The translations under genes were made by a program, and so were the position numbers. Below the pieces are notes generated by a model that made no database searches, had not been told where the DNA came from, and worked only from the letters and a program-made list of their open reading frames with translations. From Diphasiastrum complanatum (taxonomy: Eukaryota > Streptophyta > Lycopodiopsida > Lycopodiales > Lycopodiaceae), in NCBI GenBank assembly GCA_029204225.1, contig CM055102.1:14875792-14939791 (forward strand): a stretch of 64,000 bases of DNA. The letters run 5' to 3'. Below, piece by piece: positions 20,274-30,360 of the stretch (positions are counted from its first letter, which is position 1; each line of letters opens with the position of its first letter).

Positions 20274-21995
20274 TCATCCTTGAAAATAGTTGCAACTCCA
20301 TGATAAAATATAAAGAGTCCTTATTGACTCATAAGGATCACAAAGATCCAACATCATGCTACCAAGATCTCGAGAATTAGGCTCATCAACATTGGCAAGA
20401 CTATGCATGCTATAATAACAAAGAGTTTGCATCATATCTCCATGCTTGATTACCATGCTAATATCAGATCTAATGATGCTAAATACTTCATTATGGAGAT
20501 AAGTTTCCTTAGAGGATGATTCACTTACTCTCATAAAGAGTTTACAATTTGCCTCAATACATGAAAAAAGACAATTTTTCACACTAAGAGTGGACAAATC
20601 ACTCTTGATCTTGCAAGACTCAAGAGCATACATTTGATGAAATAACCATTTGCTTTCTAATTGATCTAAAATCAATTTCATATCATTAAGAACATCAACT
20701 ATGTTCTCAAGAGAGACACCATACTCAACTAGTATTGCTTTACTCCAACTTTGGGATGCAAAAGTCTCACTAAAGCAAATTGATTCACCAAATGACATAA
20801 GAGAAGAAAGCATGAGATGTATGCCACTTGAAATGTGTTCCTCTTTCCCTTGAAATGTGAGCCATATGAGCTCAACCATGTCTCTTGATATTCTTCTTGT
20901 AATCATAACTTGAGAAGGACTCTCCTCCTCAATCCTTGGCACACTTGAACCTCGAGATGACTCCTCAAGATCAACTCCTTGGTGCTCCTCCTTGATGGAA
21001 ATCCGAGACCTCCATGTCTCAAAATTATCACAACAAACATGATCATATAATGTGCACTTCATATGATTATCAACATTACTTATGCTAGAACCATAAGTCC
21101 AAAAATCACCACAACTTGGCATGATTTTTCTAATATTGAAATCAAGAAGTATTTCCATCTCAATAAGGCTAAGTACTTGCTTATGGATATAAGTGTCCAC
21201 TTTGGATGCTTCACTTATTCTCATAAGAAGTTTACAACTTGCCTTTAAAATTGAAAATTTACAATCTTCAACATTATGAATGAACACATCATTCATGACC
21301 TTATTGAAACCAACAAAAAATACATTATGAAGACATTTCCATTTCCTTGACTTCATATTCAATGTAAGTTTACAAGGAAAACATGCTTTGCTATCTACTA
21401 AGGCATCACACTCAACTAGTATTGCCTTAATCCACCTTTGAGATACAAAAATCTCTTCAAAGCAAAATAGTTCTTCATTAGATGTCATGAGAGCATAAAT
21501 GGAACTATTTTCATTTTGTGATTGCTCCTTCTTAATATTTCTTGGTTTCTCTTGGGTCATAACAATAAATTTGAACTTTTCTAAAGTTCTAAGCAAAATG
21601 TTTTCCAAGGACATGAAATAAATCCAAGTGACATTAATGAAAGTGACATTTATCTTTGCATTTTGAACCAAACAATGCACTTCCAAATGAAAAACTTCTA
21701 AAGGTTTGAAATGTGTGATGATGGACTTTTGAAGACAAATCTTGTAAGTCCTTGTGAGACTCCAAGCCTCATGCATCTTTCCACAAAGGAAACACCTTTC
21801 CTTGGATTTGTCCTTCTTTCCTTTGCACTTTGAAATTGAAGCTCCATCCTTCGCCTCGGCCCCCTTGCTTTGGTTCTCCTTGGATGGATTGGTCTTCATT
21901 TTGTAGCATCTTGAGACAAAATGATCTCTCTTGCCATAAAGGTTGCATTTAGAATCCTTACTTGCCTCCAATAGGTTGCCACCTATTGATGCCAT
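20274..21995 (-). CDS. 573-aa protein of the non-autonomous copia element, with an internal duplication
   Basis: The ORF starts at ATG 21995 (MASIGGNLLEAS), the same N-terminus as Gag of the copia element at 37.4 kb (MASQGGYLLEAS). The Gag core is then missing, and residues 17-30 go straight into a degenerate zinc knuckle (CNLYGKRDHFVSRC; second Cys is Tyr), with another C-x2-C at 68-71. Residues about 166-313 and 396-540 are two divergent copies of one module. Each starts with a copia hinge/RT-start-like segment (IFVSQRWIKAILVECDAL and TFASQSWSKAILVEYGVSL), then an unrecognised part (CKLLMRISEASKVDTYIH and CKLFMRVSESSSKETYLH). The RT active site is absent. It may be an RNA-binding packaging protein, but function is unknown. 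Confidence 0.7.
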   Translation of the reverse strand: MASIGGNLLEASKDSKCNLYGKRDHFVSRCYKMKTNPSKENQSKGAEAKDGASISKCKGKKDKSKERCFLCGKMHEAWSLTRTYKICLQKSIITHFKPLEVFHLEVHCLVQNAKINVTFINVTWIYFMSLENILLRTLEKFKFIVMTQEKPRNIKKEQSQNENSSIYALMTSNEELFCFEEIFVSQRWIKAILVECDALVDSKACFPCKLTLNMKSRKWKCLHNVFFVGFNKVMNDVFIHNVEDCKFSILKASCKLLMRISEASKVDTYIHKQVLSLIEMEILLDFNIRKIMPSCGDFWTYGSSISNVDNHMKCTLYDHVCCDNFETWRSRISIKEEHQGVDLEESSRGSSVPRIEEESPSQVMITRRISRDMVELIWLTFQGKEEHISSGIHLMLSSLMSFGESICFSETFASQSWSKAILVEYGVSLENIVDVLNDMKLILDQLESKWLFHQMYALESCKIKSDLSTLSVKNCLFSCIEANCKLFMRVSESSSKETYLHNEVFSIIRSDISMVIKHGDMMQTLCYYSMHSLANVDEPNSRDLGSMMLDLCDPYESIRTLYILSWSCNYFQG

Positions 21996-22079
21996 GATGA
22001 GGAGGTAAAACCTAGTGATATGACTTTTCAAAATGTAATTTGTGACTCTCAAGAAACTAGATTTGAACACATTCAACAA

Positions 22080-23812
22080 TCTAGAAGGATCTACACAAGA
22101 TCTAGACCACTTTCAACCTAGTCAATTGGAAACTAATCTTTGCTTTGATCACTAAGACAAAAGCACTCTATCAAATCACAAAAATCAGATCCAAACACCC
22201 CTATTGAACTCAACAAATACCAATAACTCTTCCTCTTGAGAGTTGGAATGGATTTGAAAATATTTGACACCTAGATTTTCCTTTTATCTTGACTAGTTCA
22301 CTCAACTTTTGAGATTCTTGAACAAAGTATGGGTTTTGTTTCAAATACTTGAAAATCCAACTTAGTCACTTTTTTTGGACTCACTCTTGACCCAAATAAT
22401 CTCACTCTTGAGATTTGAATTTAATTTGATTTGACAACAAATTAAACCACTAATTTTCACAACAACAAAAAAAGGATCTACACTAGATCACAAAAACTTG
22501 ACATGTATACTTGATTCAAACACACAAAGATCAGATCCAATCACCCCTTTTGGAATCCCTCTTGACCCAAAGAATCTCACTCTTGAGATTTGGAATGGAC
22601 ATGAAATGGTTTGATAACAATCTATGTCAATAATTTTCACCAAGCTAAAAAATTAGACATCTAGAGATTCACAAAGATCCCAATCATGTATGAATGCTCA
22701 AATATGGACTCCTCCCTATTCTAGACTCCCAATGAGATCACAACTTGACCCTCAGACTCTCACAAAGAAAGTTGAATAGAACTCATTTGAGTTTCATACA
22801 TATAATGTCAAAATTTTGCTCAAAAAATTGAATTCATTCACCCCCATTGAACTCCACCAAGTACCAATGACTCTACCTCTTTAGAGTTAGAATGAAATTC
22901 AAATTTTCAAAAATGTGATACTTCTCTCTCACTAAGATATTTGCTTACAAAGAGCTAATGCCACTTAGCAAGATTTGATCACAATGAAGAAGACAATTTT
23001 TCCACCAAAGTCAAGAATTGAGTTACTAGTTCTTGCCCTCTACAAAGGAAGGATCTCTTGAAAATTTTGGATCAACCACAACACAAATGCCTCACTCACC
23101 TTTATGACTTTAATTCAAGCCAAAAAACACACTCACACACTTGAGTAGGGGTGAACAATGTGACTTGGATCTCAAATTTTTCTCCTAGTACTTGCCAACA
23201 ATTCTTATCACCTTGTATAGGTAAATTTTGCCTTTATGAGTGTTTGTGCTTTAGAAATTCACTAAGATTTCACTTGGAGGACTGATCCAAGAGTGTCTTC
23301 TAGCATTTATATGCTTCTAGACTCGGCCCTTTCACTCTTGAATAAATCTAGAATGAAGGTATAATGGATTTCAATCACTCCCCTTGCAAATCACTCCTTA
23401 ATCTTTGGTTTATAGCACTCTTTCTCTCTCAACTTCAATGTACACTCAAAAAATTAGAGAATGAACTTCAATGTACTGTAAAAAAGCTTTAATCCATCTA
23501 TATGATTGATCTAAACCAAGAACAAATCAATGGAATAGAAACAATGCAAGTGAAAGCTTGAAAAATGCACTAAATTGACTCAAAATTGGGTGTATGAAGC
23601 TCAAAATGCACCAAACTGAATTTTATTGTCCAAAATAGGTCCTGTACGGCCCCACATGTGTGGAAAGTACACATGTATCCCACAGCAAGATTTGGTACAA
23701 ATATGATGGTTCTAGCTATCCATTCAACCTCGCTACCTCAATATTAGCTTGTTTCCAAAAACCTGCCAATTTGGGTATAGTTTAGATCAATTCCTTAAAT
23801 GCACTTGTACTT
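22080..23812 (-). other. Leader of the non-autonomous element, with degenerate tandem repeats
   Basis: AT-rich and non-coding. Between about 22197 and 22930 a block recurs roughly every 120-180 bp: a 'cccc..ttga/ggaa' start, then 'cttgacccaa..aatctcactcttgagattt' or 'ccaatgactctacctctttagagttagaatg'. I count about five degenerate units. It is upstream of the ORF and would be part of the untranslated RNA. Confidence 0.5.
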
Positions 23813-23825
23813 GGCTCTGATACCA
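23813..23825 (-). promoter_or_regulatory. Primer binding site, initiator tRNA-Met
   Basis: Minus-strand TGGTATCAGAGCC directly abuts the 5' LTR. It is the standard primer site of plant copia elements. Confidence 0.9.
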
Positions 23826-24674
23826 TGTGAAAGTACAGCAAAAAGGACCAAGAATGGATCCAAATCAGATCCACAAGTGTGATTGGATGTTAGATTAGAT
23901 TGATCTACCAATCTACACAAGATTAGATAGCACTAGATCAAATCTACATCAACAAATCTAACAAGGACAATCAAATATGATCAAAACTTGTACTTTCTGG
24001 TTTCACACGTGTGAAGACCTGTCAGAGTACGTACTACCAGCAAATAATGAAGTACACTAAGCTTAGAAACCATTAGAAACATAAAATCACAAGACAAATG
24101 GAGAGATTACTCAAGAAATGCACCAAAACCAAGATTTAGCTTTCTTGTCAATTATGGCCAAATGAGCCACCATATATACACAAGAGCTGATGCTTACTTA
24201 GCTGATTTGGCACGTGTGAGAGTTCCTACTCATCAAAGGATCCACCAATAATCATCAATATGGCACATGGACCAAGTTTCCTAACTTATAGCCACCTCCT
24301 TTGATTTTAGGCAATCTTCCTAATTTATAGGGACTTGCACAAATATCTACTACAAGTTGGATCTCACCTACTACTAATGTTTTAACACATATGAGCAGTC
24401 CTTGGCACGTGTGAGATCACTCCTATCCATGTGAAATAGCTTTTCCTACCAATAACATGATGCCAAGTGGCATATAGCTAGAAAACTAGATTTTGGCCAT
24501 TTTAGCCACTAGATCTCAAATGAAATGGTATGTACAACCTATATGACTCATCTAAATGATAAATGTATTTATTTCACACGTGGGAACAGGCTCCACACAT
24601 GTCTAATGATGATATTTACTAGTCGTAATGGTATTTACAAGATTTGATCAAGTTAGCTTTTGCCAATTTTAACA
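23826..24674 (-). repeat. Right (5') LTR of the non-autonomous element
   Basis: 849 bp, paired with 19161-20009. It is followed by the target duplication CAAAC at 24675-24679. Confidence 0.92.
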
Positions 24675-24739
24675 CAAACCACTGTTCGCAAGGTAAAGAA
24701 AGGCAATTGGATTAAATATACAAAGTTGCAAGATTCAAG

Positions 24740-25278
24740 AGGAAGCTACAAAATTTCACTGGTTAAGTGATTGCCAAGGAGCCTTTGAGAAATTAAAACA
24801 GTCTTTAGCTTAAGCAACTGGAGTAAGACCCCCCAGACTGGACAAAGAAGTTCCATGTCTGTGTAGATACATCCTCATTTGTGATAGGTGCAGTGCTCAG
24901 TCAAAAAGATAGCCAGAATAAAGATTGTCCTATTTATTATATTGGTAGACAATTAGCAGCTTCAGAAAAGAATTATTCCGCTACAAAACGAGAGGCTTTA
25001 GGCATGATCTATTTCGTTAAGAAATTTAGGCATTTGTTTTTCACGTAGATCATTATGCACTTAAACACTTGGTAAACAAACTCGATCTCTCCGGTAGGAT
25101 CACTCATTGGGTTTTATTGTTAGACGAGCTTGATTATCAGGTTGAATTAAGGAGAGAAAAAGACCATCAGAATGTTGACTATATTTCACGCCTTCAGACC
25201 AAAGACCAATTAGAACTCATCTCAGTCAAATTTCTGGATGAGCATATAATGTGTATCCAGGCTGTCTATTTATACTGA
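24740..25278 (+). pseudogene. gypsy RT/RNase H fragment
   Basis: Broken + strand frames read FHWLSDCQGAFEKLKQSL (RT connection/RNase H start), then AFVFHVDHYALKHLVNKL, GRITHWVLLLDELDYQVELR and HQNVDYISRLQ, the standard end of the gypsy RNase H region. Several stops lie between. It follows the end of the copia fragment without a recognisable junction signal. Confidence 0.75.
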
Positions 25279-25394
25279 TATTATTATTATTTTACAAGAT
25301 TAGATATACCCAGATAACTTTAATAAGCAACAGAAAACAGTTTTCCTAGCAAAGGTCGCACCATATACCATCATGGATAAGGTTTTATGTAAAC

Positions 25395-25817
25395 TTGGAC
25401 CTTCATCATTGTCGAGAGCCAACCGAAGTTACTACTGTGATCCGTGCATTATATGGCGAAGATTTAGGTGGACATTATGCACTCAAAAATATTGCTAAGA
25501 AAATTTTAAATGCTAGATATTGTTGGCCCCCCGTTTATAAAGGCGTTCAATATTTCATTCAAAAATGTGATGCATGTCAAAGGATGGAGAAATCCAGCTT
25601 TGCAACTCAGTGGCTATTAACACCCATTATACCTCTAGCACCTTTCAAAAAATGGGGAGTCGATTTTGTTGGACCCATTAAACTCACAACTTGCAAAACT
25701 AGAAGATGTTATATACTTGTTGCTACCGATTACACCACTAAAATCATAATTTCATTAATTCTCGTCTTGTGCAGAAACTCAGCTAGGAAACTGAAGCCAA
25801 TAATCATGTATATATAG
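25395..25817 (+). pseudogene. gypsy integrase, N-terminal half
   Basis: The zinc-binding domain (DLGGHYALKNIAKKIL, then KCDACQRMEK) and the start of the catalytic core (KKWGVDFVGPIKL, with the first Asp present; ATDYTTKI) are visible. The frame ends before the second Asp and the Glu, so the core is truncated. Confidence 0.8.
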
Positions 25818-25855
25818 TTTATCTAGCTTCAAGAGCAGGGTTTGAGACTTGGAAT

Positions 25856-26632
25856 GTGAAAGTGCCGAATCTACCAATTTTGATACAAGGACAAAGAGAA
25901 TTAGTTAGTTTTCATGTTTTGGACCTAGCCCATACTGGTTTGATTTTTGGTTATGGATGGTTATTTAGCAAATTGTCTTCTCTGGCTATTGATTTTGAGA
26001 AACATGTTCTCACTTTCAAGGAGGGTAATAAGGTAGTTACTTTATTTGGCTATAATTTTGTACATCCGTTGGATGGAATTTCTGCAGTTAACATAATGGA
26101 AGCATTTGATTATTCACAATATGAAGTTTTTTCAGTATTTTCTATTTCAATTATGGATGTTTCTGATGTGAATCTAAATTGTTGTGAATTCTCTACAATT
26201 TTTAACTCTTTAAATTTAGATATCAAACAAGCAATGAAAAATCAAATCAGAAGCGAATATGAAGATGTTTTTCCATTAGAATTACTTCATGGTTTACCAC
26301 CATCTAAGTCAGTAGACCACAGGATAGAGCTAATTCCAAAAAGTCAACCTATTTCTAGACATCCTTATAGGATCTCTCCGAAAGAAGAGATAAAGATTTC
26401 AAATCAAATAGAAAACTATCTGAAGATGGGACATCTCCAACCCAGTAAATCAACATGGGGTGCTCTTGTTCTTCTGAAAGCGAAGAAGAATGGAAGTTTC
26501 CATATGTGCTTGGATTACCATGGGTTGAATAAAATGACTATTAAGAATAAATATCTAGTACCCAGGATGGATGACCTTGTAAATTGCTTGGGTGGAGTTA
26601 AATATTTCGCTTAGGTGGAGTTACATATTTCA
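25856..26632 (+). pseudogene. gypsy protease/RT N-terminal fragment, downstream of integrase
   Basis: An open frame of about 250 codons has a protease-like end (LIFGYGWLFSKLSSLAIDF), then the approach to RT (EYEDVFPLELLHGLPPSKSV, DHRIELIPKSQPISRHPYRI) and RT motifs (LQPSKSTWGALVLLKAKKNG, LDYHGLNKMTIKNKY). It breaks at GGVKYF, before the first catalytic Asp. A short tandem duplication (gcttgggtggagttaaatat repeated with changes) sits at the break. The order RNase H, integrase, then protease-RT is permuted relative to gypsy. Confidence 0.75.
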
Positions 26633-26639
26633 CTAAGAT

Positions 26640-26784
26640 AGATCTCAAAATAGGATGGACTTGTGAACTTAGGATTTCTATCACTAACAATGTCACCCGA
26701 CAGTCCATAAAATCGAAATAATCTTTCAACAAAGATAGCCTTAATAATTGACTTAACTAGTATGAATGCATCTAACTTAGTTAT
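26640..26784 (-). pseudogene. gypsy integrase core fragment, inverted
   Basis: On the minus strand this reads KAIFVERLFRFYGLSGDIVS followed by DRNPKFTS, the segment around the second catalytic Asp of a gypsy integrase. It lies in inverted orientation directly after the protease-RT fragment. Confidence 0.65.
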
Positions 26785-27450
26785 TGTAAAAAAGTACAGT
26801 ACTAAGGACCATAAATGAATCTTTGAATGATCCACAAGGTTGATTGTGTGCTTGTTAAACAATCTATCAGATACTAGTCATCAGAAAACAAGATCTAGTT
26901 TAGCAGCTTGATAGAAAACCAATAGAGACAATCCAATCATTGATCATAAATTGAAATCCGACTTCACACGTATGAAAATAAGGCGGTAGTACAGCCTTTA
27001 GACAGAGTTTAAAGTGTGCCAAAGCTTAGTTACATTGGAATGAATCACAATCACCATACATAGAGAGAAAATCCGAGTTTTTCCTTGAGGCTCCAAAAAG
27101 TTTCTATCTTCTCACTATGGAGAATGGGAATACATAGTAAAAGACACTTTTCAAAGTTAGGAAGTAGACTCAAATTTCTTGCTCTAATGTGAAAACCCTA
27201 GTCTAGATCCAAGAGTCATGCTTGGTAAATGCATGGTAAGTACAAATCTCATCATAAATCATGGTCTAGATCCTACAAAGTAAGAATCACTACTAAATGG
27301 AAACAACCACTCCTCTTGACTCGTGGTAACCTACCTAAGGTGTGGATTTACAAGTGGCACTTTGGCCATTCAAATGACTAACAAATTTTTTTGACAAAGT
27401 ATACAATATTCTACATGGCTAGATTTGCCAATATAAGCAATTTTTCACAT
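26785..27450 (-). repeat. Diverged copia LTR-like sequence
   Basis: It begins TGTAAAAAAGTACAG and shows patchy similarity, in order, to the 19161/23826 LTRs (aaggacca, gatccacaag, tgattg, acttcacacgtatgaaa). The right end is not defined. It may be a solo or truncated LTR of a related family. Confidence 0.35.
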
Positions 27451-28557
27451 AAGAAAATAAGAGTAGTGATAGAGCCAAGAAAGGAAAAAAATAAATATCC
27501 AAATTCATCACGAAAGGGTTTACTTTCCAATCTGAAGGTAACATGAGCAAATCCCAAATTCAATTTTTACATTGTGGTGATTTTGTTCATTGTGAAGTGA
27601 ATGATTTATAAGACATAAAAAGACACTATTGATTGTGACAACGAATAAAATTACTCAAATGATGCTAGTGTCAGCACTCCCAAAACTAGTGGTGATTTGG
27701 TTTGGATTTGATGGATACATGCCTAGCCAAAGATATACCATGTCTAATCTGTATCTTGTGTGGATTTTTTAGATCCAAGTTGGAAGAATTCCATTGGAGA
27801 GATCAAAGACAATATTTTTACACAAAAAGAAGTGTGACTTTGGAATGTGTACTTCAAGCACACATGACAACAAGCAAGATAAATGATCTCTATGTGTCAA
27901 TAAATGGTCAATGTATGGATGATCATAAGAAAAAGTTCTTTCTAGATTCTTGGTTTAATCTTCTTTTAGCTCAAGATGTCCAACAGGTACATTTATGATG
28001 TTTTGGCTCATATTTCATCTTTGGAAAAGTTCATTTATGTTAGAGGGATTATCTACCCACCATGCAATATCCAATTGATGTTGCTTGAAGCCCAAGAGCC
28101 CACCCTCTACAATTGTTTCTTGTATTGAGAAACTCTCAAATCTACACAAATTCTAAAGGATTTATGCATAGTCAAAGTCAAATCTATTTCGACCCTACAA
28201 ATCAAAAAACCATCTCAATCCTTGGCTTGGATTGACAAATCTAGTTGAGTCAAAACTCCATTTAGATCCCTATAGTCAAAATAAAAAATTCAACCCATTT
28301 ATTGCTATTGGACCCAACATCTAGTTGAGTCAAAACTCTATTTAGATCCGTATAGTCAAAATAAAAAATTCAACCCATTTATTCCTCTAGTAGACCCATT
28401 TTTTCAATTCTATGTCTACTTGAAACCAAGTGTCTATTTTCAACCCTATGTCTATTTTTGACCCATGTCACAATCCTACCTCGACCCAAAGGACTATCAA
28501 CCATTGTACATAAAGTTGTCTAATATAGGATGGATTAGGTTAGGCAGTAGTGGTTAA
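27451..28557. other. AT-rich non-coding stretch
   Basis: No recognisable gene. A segment of about 75 bp around 28250-28310 (ctagttgagtcaaaactccatttagatcc...) is repeated almost unchanged at about 28320-28385. Confidence 0.4.
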
Positions 28558-29300
28558 TTGATTACAATTCAAAGTGATGGATTCAAAGTTTCTCAATACT
28601 GTGCTGTGAATTTACAAGTAGATTGGGCTTATAAAAACATGCTTAGTGCACAAAATAGAGTTGGTAAGTACTTAATATGTCCAAGCCACCCGAAGAAGGC
28701 ATTCGAAAAAAACATCCAAAGGCAACACACATGGCAATATTCACAAGGTGTAACCTCCAAGCTTCACTTGAGAAAGTTCATCACATTCAAAATTTCAAAA
28801 GTTGACTCTATCTCAACCCACCTTGACAAGTTCAAAAATTTTAGATAGCATATGACTCCTACTTCAATCATATTGCCATCATGACTCTTTTACCAAGTCT
28901 ACCTAAGGCATACAAGAATTGAGTCCTAGTGATTTCTACTCAACAAGGCCTCACTCTTACTAGAGTGATCTCAATGCTACTGCATACAAGAATTGAGTCC
29001 TAGTGATTTCTACTCAACAAGGCCTCACTCTTACTAGAGTGATCTCAATGCTACTGCATACAAGAATTGAGTCCTAGTGATTTCTACTCAACAAGGCCTC
29101 ACTCTTACTAGAGTTATCTCAATGCTACTTTTAAAAGAAACCAAGACATGATCAATTATTTGAAAGTAAGAGCGAAGAGCAATCAAGATCAAATTTAGAA
29201 CCATTTATCTTCTCAACCACAACTATTCTACAAATATTACAAGGACATTTCATGATTGCAAAACCCAAAAATATAACAATGAAAGAAGAAGCAAGTTCGC
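28558..29300 (+). pseudogene. copia gag remnant containing a 74-bp triplication
   Basis: Broken frames give a Gag helical core (KLHLRKFITFKISKVDSIST, HLDKFKNF), then YQVYLRHTRIES-type sequence equivalent to the 'LP.SY' region, and farther on a degenerate zinc knuckle (FYKYYKDISHDCKTQK, with two Cys lost). The 'LP.SY' region itself is present three times in tandem (28908-29129). No intact ORF. Confidence 0.6.
28908..29129 (+). repeat. Three tandem copies of a 74-bp unit
   Basis: Units begin gcatacaagaattgagtcc at 28908, 28982 and 29056 and are identical except for one base in the third copy (gagttatctc against gagtgatctc). The near-identity shows a recent expansion. Confidence 0.95.
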
Positions 29301-30360
29301 CAACAAGGTAGGACTAATGAAGGACAAAAAGATAATGCTACCCTTCATGACCAAAAATGAAGAACTTCAAGATGACAACTTAGAGCAACTCAACATGACA
29401 CCATCTTAATTGATTTAGTGATAACTAGCCTGATATTGGAGATGGTATGATCATAATTAGATTTATTGCAATTTGCTATCAATAGTTGTCATTTGCAAAG
29501 CGCCATTCATCAATTCTAAGTGAGCTACTATATCTTCCCTCTATTGAAAATGAAAATTGTTCGTAAAAATCTCAGAAGTCTTTATATACATCAGAGATAA
29601 AGCCTCCACCGTGAGAAACAAAAATTGATCAAACATCTGATAATGATGCTCAAAAAAAAACCACTACTGCTTCTAAGATGCAAAACACCTTGTGAGGAAG
29701 CTTGTATTGTTTTTTCAGAACCTTAGATCACAAGAGGATCCATCAGAAAAACTATCAACAGTTATGCAAATGAAATAGACCGGCAGAGTGAAGAATGGGC
29801 ACAGATTTTTTGCAAATCCAGAAAGCGAGAAAGGTTCAAAATCCAAAACACGGATTCACCCCAACGACATTTTAGCATGCAAATAGACTTATTGGGTACA
29901 ACCTACTTGGATAGCGGAACAAGGAAGCTCTACTCAAAGCTACAATCTTCAATACAAGAGTTTGTGATCCATCACCCAGATGTCAAGCCAGATAAGAAAA
30001 TCTAATAACAGAATGAATACTGAACTAGCACATCCACGGAACACCAAACAACGTGTACAAAGAAATTTGCACAAAGAGAAGAATTGCTTATGAATATGAT
30101 ACACACTTTTGATGGTCAAGGAGCAGTTTACAAACCAGCCTACATAAGTTAAGACTATCACCTAGTAGTAAGTACGTGGAACTAAAAACAACTCCATAGC
30201 CATCTATCTACAATCTGCATCCGTCAGCTATACAAGGAGTCATCCCGAATAAAACAACATCTAACGAATTTTGAAATTTCCTAGTAACAAGCTGTAAAGC
30301 ACAGATCCACATTTGGTAGAAACGATGAATTGATGTGAATCAACCCATGTAGTAAACAGG
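29301..30360. other. Non-coding region 3' of histone H1
   Basis: I see no gene. The last 200-300 bases before 30361 probably include the H1 3' untranslated region (minus strand). I find no clear polyadenylation signal on that strand. Confidence 0.4.

Larger units (their letters stand above)
19161..24674 (-). mobile_element. Complete non-autonomous copia-type LTR element, 5514 bp
   Basis: Both LTRs are 849 bp, start TGTGAAAGTACAG and end CCAATTTTAACA (+ strand), and are almost identical. The insertion is flanked by a perfect CAAAC duplication. The strand is set by the initiator tRNA-Met primer site (minus TGGTATCAGAGCC, 23813-23825) beside the right LTR and a polypurine tract (minus, rc of CTCCTCCTCAAAAC) beside the left LTR. 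The body holds one long ORF (573 aa) and a leader of about 1.8 kb; no integrase, complete RT or RNase H is present. It must therefore have moved with enzymes from a related element, such as the one at 33079-38880, which shares the LTR end, primer and Gag N-terminus. Confidence 0.9.

Noticed and set aside
28908-29129. A CRISPR-like array (three regular repeats)
   Set aside because: The 74-bp units abut with no spacers and lie in plant copia gag.
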